Below are positions 17,284-25,503 of a stretch of DNA of 64,000 nt, piece after piece. Source of the DNA: Alkalimonas cellulosilytica (GTDB lineage Bacteria; Pseudomonadota; Gammaproteobacteria; Enterobacterales; Alteromonadaceae); NCBI RefSeq assembly GCF_036325985.1, contig NZ_JAUHLI010000001.1:124001-188000 (forward strand), in the 5' to 3' direction. The notes below the pieces were generated by a model, which saw only the letters and a list, made by a program, of their open reading frames with translations, was not told where the DNA came from and ran no database searches. Position 1 is the stretch's first letter. Every line of letters begins with the position of its first letter. The position numbers were made by a program, and so were the translations under genes.

Positions 17284-17596
17284 ATGCATCCCTTTCAACG
17301 CTTATTTGGCAGGTTGATCTGTGTATAAACACGACTCCATTCACCTTCGTGAACTTAGCGTAGTTATCTTTACACTGTTTTTCAAATCTTCAATTACACA
17401 ATGGTTTTTACTTTTTTAAGAATAGGAAGTACCTGGTTCTGGCACAGATCTACCGCAAAGTTATTGTAAGCAAAATTAATGGGGCCAGATAAAATTATTA
17501 GGGCCAGAACAAAAAATCCCCATAAAGCAGATTTTCTTTGCATGGAGCGACGATTGGCCTGAATATAGCACCATAATTTTCTGTCCGGATACCACC
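17284..17596. other. Intergenic region with two short repeated motifs
   Basis: A 313-nt AT-rich stretch without a convincing gene. It contains ggggccagataaaattatta (17481-17500) and, next to it, a second gggccagaac. This motif recurs in altered form at 21643, 28999 and 32164. Otherwise I see only possible promoter sequence for the peptidase gene. Confidence 0.5.
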
Positions 17597-18652
17597 ATGA
17601 CTGAGTTAAATGAACTGCTCGATTTGCTGAAAATACTGATCCGCGAACCCAGTGTGGTGGGCGCAGAACATAGTTTTTTCAGGGTGCTGCAACGGGAACT
17701 GGAGGAGCGCGGCGCAAAGGTTACCTGGTATGAAGGCTTACTGGTCGCACAGGGCAATGCCCCCTTCAGCACCATGTTTTCTGCGCATATTGATCGGCAC
17801 GGGCTTATCTGCACGGGTCCCGATGAATTTCAGTATGCTGCTTTTGTAGCAGGAAACCGCTCCGATTTGCTGGGAAACTCCGTATCCGAGCAGTTGATCA
17901 ATAAAATTGTGGATCGGTTTGATACTACGCCAGTGATGGCGTATGAGCCCTGGTCCGGTGCCTACCGCGGTAGCGGTAAAATTGCCTCAAGTTATGTCTG
18001 TGAGCGGCGTAACAACCTGATTTTCACCCTTGAGGGAATGTCCCATTTGGTCGCCGGTACGCCGGTGGCTTTCGCCGACAAACTCAGAATTGGTGCTGAC
18101 AGCATCAGTGGTCAGCTGGATAACGTGCTCACTGCGGCCTATTTGGTGCATTTGTTCAGTTTAGGTTTTCAGGGCACCGCCTTTTTTACGGCACAGGAAG
18201 AGGCAGGGAAGAGCTGGCGCTATCTGCTGGAATGGTTCCGGCGCTTTGGGAACACCACCAACCGGCTGGTCGTGGTGGATACCAGCCCCTACCCGGACAG
18301 AAAGGAGGCAGATCGCCAGCAACTGGTATTGCGACACAAAGACGCCAACGCCAGTTTCGATGCGCAACTGACCGATACACTGGCCGCTTTGTGCCAGGCA
18401 GCAGGGGTTAGTTACAGCTTCAAGGATGAATACATTGAGCAGAAAAATGCGTTGTTAGCCCCCGGGCAATCTGCTCAGTCTCTTGGCAGTACCGAAATGG
18501 GCAGGATTATCGCCGCCTCAGCGGGCGCAGTCACCGGTACCACACTGCAGATCCCCACGACCGGCTACCATACCATGGAAGAAACCGCGTCACTGACATC
18601 CTGCGAGGGATTTCTGATCCTGCTTAAGCGTCTGGCTGGCCTGGCTTCGTGA
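17597..18652 (+). CDS. M42/M28-like zinc aminopeptidase
   Basis: A 351-aa cytoplasmic metallopeptidase of the M42/M20/M28 type. The co-catalytic metal ligands can be traced: His64 and the neighbouring Asp66 in SAHIDRHG, the bridging Asp175 in GQLDNVL, the catalytic Glu201 and the Glu202 ligand in TAQEEAG, Asp228 in VVDTSPYPD and a C-terminal His in TTGYHTMEE. Such enzymes remove N-terminal residues from peptides. It stands alone, between a non-coding stretch with repeat motifs and a broken antitoxin gene. The exact substrate is unknown. Confidence 0.75.
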   Translation: MTELNELLDLLKILIREPSVVGAEHSFFRVLQRELEERGAKVTWYEGLLVAQGNAPFSTMFSAHIDRHGLICTGPDEFQYAAFVAGNRSDLLGNSVSEQLINKIVDRFDTTPVMAYEPWSGAYRGSGKIASSYVCERRNNLIFTLEGMSHLVAGTPVAFADKLRIGADSISGQLDNVLTAAYLVHLFSLGFQGTAFFTAQEEAGKSWRYLLEWFRRFGNTTNRLVVVDTSPYPDRKEADRQQLVLRHKDANASFDAQLTDTLAALCQAAGVSYSFKDEYIEQKNALLAPGQSAQSLGSTEMGRIIAASAGAVTGTTLQIPTTGYHTMEETASLTSCEGFLILLKRLAGLAS

Positions 18653-18696
18653 ATTTCTGACCCTATCGAAAGAATCCAGTGCAAAGCCAAGGGGGC

Positions 18697-18892
18697 AGCT
18701 CTTAAGATTGTGGATTATCTGTGGCCACTTCATATGAGTGCGAATGCTCTGGCGCAAGCACTGTGGCTGGCCCGCTATTTTGGTGGGGATGCACTAAAAC
18801 TGGCTTAACTTGCAGGCCATCTATGATCTGAAGCGAGCTGACAGGAACGTGGTGAGCGAATCAACAGGGATATTTCGCCGCTAACAGCTTAA
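18697..18892 (+). pseudogene. Broken HigA-type antitoxin gene
   Basis: Three short pieces in different frames read like the HigA/VapI antitoxin family: PLHMSANALAQAL and LARYFGGDA (18718-18793, with the DNA-recognition helix missing between them), then NWLNLQAIYDLKRA (18799-18840), then GERINRDISPLTA with a stop at 18890-18892. The order equals that of intact HigA C-terminal halves. At least two frameshifts and one internal deletion have destroyed it. No HigB toxin gene is left beside it. Confidence 0.75.
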
Positions 18893-19128
18893 AAGGGATG
18901 TTGAGCTTGCTCTTACACTATCAATCCTAATAATAATTAAATTCCATCTATGTTTACTGGAAGAGTAATTTTGGGTATTATTTATGTTAATTTATTGGCC
19001 TGTATTGATCCGGATTGTGCAAGTAGAGGAACGGATTTTTAGAATAACTAATTGTGGCTCTTGATTAGTCATTAGCCTGATAGTGACCGGGAACACGAGC
19101 ATATTCTCAACTGAATAAGGAGGTTGGC

Positions 19129-19557
19129 ATGGCTTTTAGCCGAACTGAAGCACAGGTAACCATTGCAAAGCTGTTAGAGTTAGCCTACTCAAGAGATAAA
19201 GGAATGACAGCCAAAATTATAGCTGAAAGTGGTAATGCCCAGCTTTCCATAGATCAAAATGGGCATGCAACGTTATCTGGCTCAGCTGGTGTTTTAACTT
19301 TCAGTGGTTCACCGGTACTTGATAGCGTGGGAGCTAAAGTTAAGCGGGTCAGTATCTCCTTTACCAACAGAGACGAAATGAAAGTAGGCTACAGAGCAAC
19401 ATTTGACCTGGAATACATGAGGTTGTCTGTGAACGGTGAGTTTGATTTAGAGCAGCTAATTACCTCCTGCTCTGGATTACTGTGCCGGGCTGCACGCGCA
19501 CTCAAAGGCAGAAATCAAGCTTATGAGATGGAGCTGCAAAGAATCATGGGGCATTAA
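19129..19557 (+). CDS. Unknown 142-aa cytoplasmic protein
   Basis: I do not recognise the family. The protein has no signal peptide or membrane segment. It shows a beta-rich central part (residues 30-110) and a C-terminal helical stretch with two cysteines (TSCSGLLCRAARAL). A strong aaggaggt Shine-Dalgarno precedes the ATG, which supports expression. The downstream lipoprotein gene starts 2 nt after its stop, so the two form an operon. A toxin/immunity or effector/immunity pair is possible by architecture only. Confidence 0.65.
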   Translation: MAFSRTEAQVTIAKLLELAYSRDKGMTAKIIAESGNAQLSIDQNGHATLSGSAGVLTFSGSPVLDSVGAKVKRVSISFTNRDEMKVGYRATFDLEYMRLSVNGEFDLEQLITSCSGLLCRAARALKGRNQAYEMELQRIMGH

Positions 19558-19559
19558 CC

Positions 19560-20009
19560 GTGAAGACTATTCTATTGAGCTTGATGTTCGCACTGACTAT
19601 TTCTGGTTGCGCGACAGCAGATGATAGCCAAATGCCGTTGTTTCAAACCTATGCGAAGTACACCGCATTAGTTGATAAAGACAATGTGCTAACGATAGCA
19701 GGTAGCTATTTCAGCCCTTCATTATTAGGGGAAGATTATAAAAACAACCCTGGGGCTACCAGTCAGCTGTTATTTCACCAACTCATGGCTGAAAAAGTCA
19801 ACCATCGGGAGCTCGTGATTGGTCAGCATGGTTGTTTGTCCATTAATGGCTATGATGAAGGCAAGGAACCGCTGACATTTAGTCTTGCGTATATTCAACT
19901 GGATGATGCTTGGTTCATTGCACAAATCCATGTTGTTTTTCTGGAGAATGAAAGTGATTTTCCAGATGTGGCGACATGCCCCGATGCATATAGTCTGGAT
20001 CCAGTCTGA
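19560..20009 (+). CDS. Unknown lipoprotein
   Basis: A 149-aa protein with a clear type II signal peptide: MKTILLSLMFALTISGCATA, lipobox ISGC with the acylated Cys at residue 17. The mature part has two further cysteines (QHGCLSI and VATCPDA) that could form a disulfide. The start is GTG, 2 nt after the preceding gene, so translation is probably coupled. Function is not recognisable. The pair of a cytoplasmic protein and a periplasm-facing lipoprotein resembles the Tae4/Tai4 unit 3 kb upstream in layout. Confidence 0.65.
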   Translation: MKTILLSLMFALTISGCATADDSQMPLFQTYAKYTALVDKDNVLTIAGSYFSPSLLGEDYKNNPGATSQLLFHQLMAEKVNHRELVIGQHGCLSINGYDEGKEPLTFSLAYIQLDDAWFIAQIHVVFLENESDFPDVATCPDAYSLDPV

Positions 20010-20049
20010 ACCCGGCTTTACGCTAAGCCCCCGGAACAGGAGGGGGCAG

Positions 20050-20619
20050 CTATTTAAGCAGCTTTAACAGCTGCTGCTCAATGGCAAATACATGCTCGTC
20101 CTGCTCGTCCATTTCCCTCAGTGCTTGTGCCAGTTGCAACAGGTAGTCGCTGTTGGGGCCACTTGGGCCTGCGCTGCTGGCGATATGCGCGGCGATAGCG
20201 GCGTCTGTGTCCGGGCCAAGATAAGCCTCATTATCGGCACTGGCTAAGTACACCAGGCCTTGCGTTTGCCCTGGCTCGTCCAGCCAATGCAACTCAGTAA
20301 ATACCCGCAGGTAGCCGTTTTTTTCACGGTGATCAAGGTGCTCAAAGGTATCGGGTGTTACTTCATAGGCCATGCCAGCGCAGCGGGCGCCTGGAGCCTC
20401 GATCAGGGTGAGTACCCGGCCCGGCGCCTGTGGCGTGCCACGATGATCATGCGAGCCCTGCCAGAAACGGCGTTGCCAGCCATAAATGCAGGCGGGTTTG
20501 CACTGCAGGAAAGGAAAATCCGCCTTGTAAATCAGCGAGCCATAACCAAACAACCAGACGGAATCAAGGTGATCCAATGGCTGTAGCTGTTTGTTCAGGG
20601 CTATGGTGTTGTGCGACAT
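20050..20619 (-). CDS. ChaC-like gamma-glutamylcyclotransferase
   Basis: A 189-aa cytoplasmic enzyme of the ChaC family, which breaks glutathione into 5-oxoproline and Cys-Gly. The signature substrate loop is WLFGYGSLIY (residues 23-32), and the catalytic Glu is probably in DHREKNGYL. The length is right for ChaC. It lies in the segment between the two copies of the methyltransferase 5' end, transcribed against its neighbours. Confidence 0.88.
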   Translation of the reverse strand: MSHNTIALNKQLQPLDHLDSVWLFGYGSLIYKADFPFLQCKPACIYGWQRRFWQGSHDHRGTPQAPGRVLTLIEAPGARCAGMAYEVTPDTFEHLDHREKNGYLRVFTELHWLDEPGQTQGLVYLASADNEAYLGPDTDAAIAAHIASSAGPSGPNSDYLLQLAQALREMDEQDEHVFAIEQQLLKLLK

Positions 20620-20804
20620 AAAGCTCCACTCTGGCAGACAAAATCATGGCTGGTGCCTGACATAGTAACAATTTTATCGCCGGTCGTGATCAGGTAGTTG
20701 TATGGCTGGCTAAAAACACTTTTAAACACAAGCGAACAGGGTTACCTTAGATCGATACTTTTCTATGGATGCACCTCAATGGATGCACCGAACAAGGACT
20801 GGGT

Positions 20805-21620
20805 ATGCTCACTAAGTTTGCTCGTTTAAGCCTGTTGTTGCTGGCCAGCCAGGCCAGCTTTATTGCCTCGGCCGATATCAGCCAGGCGCTGCAGCACGAA
20901 GTGCGCAGCGAAGCCAATAAAGTGCGGGACGATGCCCGTAAACCCGAACAAACCCTGCGCTTTTTTGGTGTGACACCGCAAAGCACCGTGGTGGAAATAT
21001 GGCCGGGTGCTGGCTGGTATACCGAGGTGCTGGCGCCCTTGCTGGCCGAGCAGGGCAAGCTGTACGCTGCGCATTTCTCTGATGCTTTTACCTTGTTAAA
21101 CCCCAACTACATGCAAAGCGTTCGCACGGACTACAGCAAGAAACTGGCCAGCCATCCGGTGTATCAAAATGTCACCCTTACTGAGTTTGCGCCCATCGCC
21201 GATATAACGATAGCGCCGCCTGAAAGCGCCGATGTTGTGCTGTCTATCCGCAATCAGTTTTATATCTTTGAAGGCGAGCAGTCGCTGCGCCATGGCCTGG
21301 CCAGTTTTTACCAGGCACTAAAGCCGGGTGGGGTTCTGGGGGTGGTGGCACCGCTGTTGCCAGAAGATAAGCTGGAAACCGATTGGCAAGGCTCTGGCTA
21401 TGTGCCCAAACAGTTATGGCTGGAGCTGGCGGCAGAAGCTGGTTTTCATTTCGAGGCCAGCAGCGATTTGCTGCACAACCCCAAAGATACCGCCGATCAT
21501 CCGGATGGGATCTGGTCACTGCCCCCGGCTTTAGCGGGTGGGGACACCGATAGAGAGAAATACCTGGCTATTGGTGAGGCGAATCAGATGGTGTTGCGGT
21601 TTAGAAAGCCTGTGGTTTGA
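20805..21620 (+). CDS. Exported class I methyltransferase-like protein
   Basis: A 271-aa protein with a signal peptide (MLTKFARLSLLLLASQ to IASA) and a Rossmann methyltransferase core: a motif I-like VVEIWPGAGWYTEVLAPLL, and a motif IV region around ADVVLSIRNQFY. Motif I has WPGAG instead of the usual GxGxG, as in the exported predicted-methyltransferase family (COG4798-like). Substrate is unknown; export makes SAM use in the periplasm puzzling. The start at 20805 is chosen for aagga upstream and the signal peptide; an ATG at 20769 adds 12 unlikely residues. A diverged copy of its 5' end lies at 16547-16664. Confidence 0.8.
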   Translation: MLTKFARLSLLLLASQASFIASADISQALQHEVRSEANKVRDDARKPEQTLRFFGVTPQSTVVEIWPGAGWYTEVLAPLLAEQGKLYAAHFSDAFTLLNPNYMQSVRTDYSKKLASHPVYQNVTLTEFAPIADITIAPPESADVVLSIRNQFYIFEGEQSLRHGLASFYQALKPGGVLGVVAPLLPEDKLETDWQGSGYVPKQLWLELAAEAGFHFEASSDLLHNPKDTADHPDGIWSLPPALAGGDTDREKYLAIGEANQMVLRFRKPVV

Positions 21621-21906
21621 GCGAGGGAGAAAGATTTGGGCCCCGTTAATTTTAGCTGACCCTAGAGTTTATAAAATCAAGAGGTTGTAGCAGTTTGCCA
21701 CGATTATATTAATGGGCACGCATTCAACCTTGTGTTAGGACAGCTTCAACTAATATATGTCGATATCCTTGATTGGCTGTGTATTATTTTGCTACTTAGG
21801 GCGAAATCTGGTAGAAAAGCAAAAGATGCTAAAGATGTATTCTTAGGGAAAACAGTCTCGCATTGAGCTTATACCTAATGCTTTCGGCCACTATAAGGAC
21901 CAGCAA

Positions 21907-24192
21907 ATGGAATTCTTGATTGGTGCAGTAATCGTATACATCCTGTATAAAATTGTATCAGCGAAACCTAAAACTAACTCCCCTAATGAAACCTCTAACA
22001 AAGTGACAACTAGGTATAAGAGCCAGTCAGGTTACTCAAACCGGTCGAGCGCATTTGTGGCGTCAGAGCAGAATACAGACGATAACGACGATGATGATAC
22101 TTTTGCAACATTCACTATCCGAACCAGTTTTGGCAGAGAACCCGAAAAATCTTCAAACAAACAGAAAGGGCGCTGGGTCACGGAAACTGAGCAACTTACA
22201 ATCAATGGGAGACATATTCCTAAGGGCTTTTACTATTTCGGTGGTGTGCTCGACTCGCTATCCAGTTATGGGATTGAGCCGTCATTAATTGATGAAACTA
22301 GAGCATCGTCAGCTGCAACCTCAAAACTGGGTTCCGAGCTAGATACCGATGATTCATTAGGTTACTGGCCAAGTTATGCCACTTTGTCTAAGGCTTGCAG
22401 GGGCGCTTACCTCGATTTCTTAGCATCTGACCGCGCAGATCCATCCACTCCAATTGGTTATGTCTTCATCTATTTCTATGGACTTGAAAGACGGATCATT
22501 GAAAATAGAACAACTAAAGCCGTTTCAGATGAGGAGTTTGTTGCAATATTTGATGAAGTCTTTCGCCTCAATCACGTATTCAAGGAAAGTCGCTCTTTCG
22601 CAAACTACTCAGAAAACTTCATGGAGTTAATGGCACTTTTCAGGCCGACATTGGTTGGGCCTAAGGTTGATACTATTCCTGAAACACACTCTGGCCTGTT
22701 TTTTAAAGTTAAGCTGGCTACGGTGATTGCAAATGGAAAACCGGTAGATGCGGACCTGGCATTGGATTGGTTGAAAAACACTTTGATGTATACACTTAAA
22801 ACCCCGGCCAGGCGCTGTGAAAGCGAATTTAGACAGCTTTTCAGGATCCGGTTTAATGATAAATTTAAGAGTGGCTTTCTGGTTAAACCCAACAAAACCA
22901 AGTTATCACTGATGTACCGCTCAGCGAGTAGCGGCATCAGTGCAGTAAATTTAGAGCTGGATGATTTGCCGGATCCGAGCGTTTTAAAGGCACCGATAAA
23001 TAAATTGATCCCTATTGCGGAGAAATGCACTGAGGAGTTAAACAGCTATAGCCGTTATTTGGGTAAGGCTGACGCCTCCCGTGAAGATATCGCTGCATTA
23101 ATGCTTTTGCCAAAAGAGTTGGTTAATGAGGCCAACACGCCAGTTATTGAAACATTTAAGCAATGGGCTGAACAGCTTATTGCGAACAATAAAGGCCTAA
23201 CTACGGTCCAAGAATTTTGGGCTCATACAGGAATGCCATTACCCAAGACCATCAACAAAAAGGAGTTGGATCTTCTGACCAACCTGGCAACCAAAGCCGG
23301 ATTTGGTATCGCACCTGATCAACGTTTCCATCTGACAAAATTTAAAGCTGATGGCAGCATCGTTCTGTTTGCTCCGGGGCATGGTGAGTTTTTTGAACCA
23401 AGCCCGGCGTTTCATCAGTTGATGCTTGCTCTCCGACTTGGAGCGATGGTCGCAACTGCAGATAATACCATCGCGAATGATGAGGAATTGGTATTACGCA
23501 GGTTGATTGAGCATGATGATAAGCTGTCTCCAACCGAGAAAAATTCGTTATCCGCGTATTTAACCTGGCGTTTAAACACGCCGGCCAACACCACTGGACT
23601 CAGTGCCAGAATAGAGACGTTAACCTCTCATCAAATCGAGTTTCTCAAGAAATTCATCATTTCAATTGCATTGGCCGATGGTAGTGTCGATACAGCCGAG
23701 ATTAAACAGATAGAGAAGATTTACTCTGCCCTCGGGTTGGATAAGTCCCTGGTAGCAAGTGATATCCATAATTTATCAACGATAAGAAAATCCGCCTCGA
23801 GACAATCAACTGGCAGCCCGACTCATAGTGAAGAGTTTGTATTGGACGACGAAATCCTAGCGATGCACGAAAGTGACACCAGTGACGCAAAATCGATGTT
23901 GGAGAACATCTTTGCGGCTGAGGACGAACCAGAACCAATAAAAACGACACCAGTTGTCGATCATCAAGATGGTTTGGACAGTGCACACCGGGCCTTATTT
24001 GATGCCTTAATAGAAAAAGCAATGTGGCCTCGGCATGACCTGCATGAGCTTTGTGGAAAGTTGGGGCTTATGGTCGATGGCGCCATTGAGAAAATTAATG
24101 ATTGGGCATATGAGAAAGTCGATGCGCCGGTTTTAGATGATAATGGCGACATTTACGTCGACATGGATATTGTTGAAGAATTAAAGGGGTAA
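21907..24192 (+). CDS. TerB-domain protein (TerB-N, TerB, TerB-C) with N-terminal anchor
   Basis: A 761-aa protein and the first gene of a three-gene operon. Residues 4-17 form a hydrophobic anchor (LIGAVIVYILYKIV), followed by a low-complexity linker with an acidic run (57-64). A TerB-N-like domain starts near RWVTETEQLTINGRHIPKGF (residue 89) and includes YWPSYATLSKACRGAYLDF. A TerB-type helical domain spans about 495-620 (IALADGSVDTAEIKQIEKIY). A TerB-C-like domain closes the protein (HRALFDALIEKAMW to VDMDIVEELKG). TerB domains are helical, sometimes metal-binding, and are linked with phage and stress responses. It probably tethers the ATPase and helicase downstream to the membrane. Base composition is AT-richer than the backbone. 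Confidence 0.85.
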   Translation: MEFLIGAVIVYILYKIVSAKPKTNSPNETSNKVTTRYKSQSGYSNRSSAFVASEQNTDDNDDDDTFATFTIRTSFGREPEKSSNKQKGRWVTETEQLTINGRHIPKGFYYFGGVLDSLSSYGIEPSLIDETRASSAATSKLGSELDTDDSLGYWPSYATLSKACRGAYLDFLASDRADPSTPIGYVFIYFYGLERRIIENRTTKAVSDEEFVAIFDEVFRLNHVFKESRSFANYSENFMELMALFRPTLVGPKVDTIPETHSGLFFKVKLATVIANGKPVDADLALDWLKNTLMYTLKTPARRCESEFRQLFRIRFNDKFKSGFLVKPNKTKLSLMYRSASSGISAVNLELDDLPDPSVLKAPINKLIPIAEKCTEELNSYSRYLGKADASREDIAALMLLPKELVNEANTPVIETFKQWAEQLIANNKGLTTVQEFWAHTGMPLPKTINKKELDLLTNLATKAGFGIAPDQRFHLTKFKADGSIVLFAPGHGEFFEPSPAFHQLMLALRLGAMVATADNTIANDEELVLRRLIEHDDKLSPTEKNSLSAYLTWRLNTPANTTGLSARIETLTSHQIEFLKKFIISIALADGSVDTAEIKQIEKIYSALGLDKSLVASDIHNLSTIRKSASRQSTGSPTHSEEFVLDDEILAMHESDTSDAKSMLENIFAAEDEPEPIKTTPVVDHQDGLDSAHRALFDALIEKAMWPRHDLHELCGKLGLMVDGAIEKINDWAYEKVDAPVLDDNGDIYVDMDIVEELKG

Positions 24193-24195
24193 TTG

Positions 24196-25503
24196 ATGAC
24201 GGTTAAGAAAATCCGGGCAAAAGAGCGCGATGCCATTATCCAGTCGCTAAAATCTGGCGTAACACCCAAGGTAGGGATCCAACATATTCAGGTTGGTCGG
24301 GTTAATGAACTTAAGGCCATGATCCAAGATATTGAACGTATCTCTGACGGAGGTTCGGCTTTCAGGTTGATTATCGGTGAGTACGGCTCAGGTAAAACGT
24401 TCTTTTTAAGTGTTGTCAGAGCTATTGCCTTGGAGCGAAAGCTAGTTACTGTGAATGCTGATCTCTCACCTGACAGACGGATCCACGCTTCTGCTGGCCA
24501 GGCAAGAAACCTGTATTCAGAGCTGATGAGAAACATGTCTACGCGCAATAAACAGGATGGCAATGCGCTAACCAGCGTTGTGGAAAAGTTCATCACTGAA
24601 GCCAGGATGGAAGCAAGTGACAGCGGTAAAAGTATTAATGCTGTTATTCATGAGAAACTGGCTTCTCTCTCTGAACTTGTGGGTGGCTATGACTTTGCTA
24701 AAGTTGTTGAAGCCTATTGGACCGGTCATGAAACAGATAACGACACCCTAAAGGCTAACGCCGTTAAATGGCTGCGCGCCGAATATTCCACCAAGACCGA
24801 TGCGCGTAATGACCTTGGTGTCAGAACCATCATTTCTGACGCATCGTTTTATGACTCTCTCAAATTAATGAGTTTGTTTGTCCGCCAAGCAGGGTATGCG
24901 GGATTGCTCGTCAATCTGGATGAGATGGTGAACCTTTATAAGCTCAACAACACCACGGCTCGTACATCAAACTATGAGCAGATCTTACGCATTTTGAATG
25001 ACTGCTTACAGGGAACAGCCGTGCATCTGGGCTTTTTACTTGGCGGAACACCAGAGTTCCTGCTTGATCCGAGAAAGGGCCTTTATAGCTATGAAGCGCT
25101 GCAATCCAGACTTGCCGGAAACACGTTTGCGAAGCAGGCTGGGATGATCGACTACACTTCACCAGCACTGCATTTGGCGAGTTTAACTCCGGAAGAGCTG
25201 TATATCCTGTTAAAAAACCTAAGACACGTATACGCAGAAGGTGATGAGAGCAAATACCTAGTTCCAGACGAGTCGCTTAAGGCATTTTTAAAGCACTGCA
25301 GCCAAACGATCGGCGATGCGTATTTCCGAACGCCGAGAAATACCATCAAGGCTTTTTTAGATATGCTCGCCGTGATTGACCAAAACCCTTCGATTGCATG
25401 GAATGGTTTGATTTCCTCCGTGGCTATTGAGGAGGATAAGCCATCCGACGTTGAACTTGATGTCGAAGACAGTGAAGAAGAGCTGGCTGACTTCAAGCTA
25501 TGA
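24196..25503 (+). CDS. BrxD-like P-loop ATPase (DUF2791 type)
   Basis: A 435-aa AAA/STAND-like ATPase. Walker A is GEYGSGKT (61-68) and the Walker B segment is LLVNLDEMVNLY. The long region in between, with RKLVTVNADLSPDRR, fits the ATP-binding proteins annotated as BrxD/DUF2791 in BREX-like defence loci. The ATG at 24196 has aagggg 6 nt upstream, and the gene begins 3 nt after the TerB gene. Its stop overlaps the helicase start (ATGA at 25500-25503), so all three are translationally coupled. The acidic C-terminal tail (from DVELDVEDSEEE) may contact partner proteins. Confidence 0.85.
   Translation: MTVKKIRAKERDAIIQSLKSGVTPKVGIQHIQVGRVNELKAMIQDIERISDGGSAFRLIIGEYGSGKTFFLSVVRAIALERKLVTVNADLSPDRRIHASAGQARNLYSELMRNMSTRNKQDGNALTSVVEKFITEARMEASDSGKSINAVIHEKLASLSELVGGYDFAKVVEAYWTGHETDNDTLKANAVKWLRAEYSTKTDARNDLGVRTIISDASFYDSLKLMSLFVRQAGYAGLLVNLDEMVNLYKLNNTTARTSNYEQILRILNDCLQGTAVHLGFLLGGTPEFLLDPRKGLYSYEALQSRLAGNTFAKQAGMIDYTSPALHLASLTPEELYILLKNLRHVYAEGDESKYLVPDESLKAFLKHCSQTIGDAYFRTPRNTIKAFLDMLAVIDQNPSIAWNGLISSVAIEEDKPSDVELDVEDSEEELADFKL

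Noticed and set aside
21724..21868. Possible small ORF with a hydrophobic stretch before the TerB gene
   Set aside because: No good start or Shine-Dalgarno, length about 45 codons, and no recognisable similarity.
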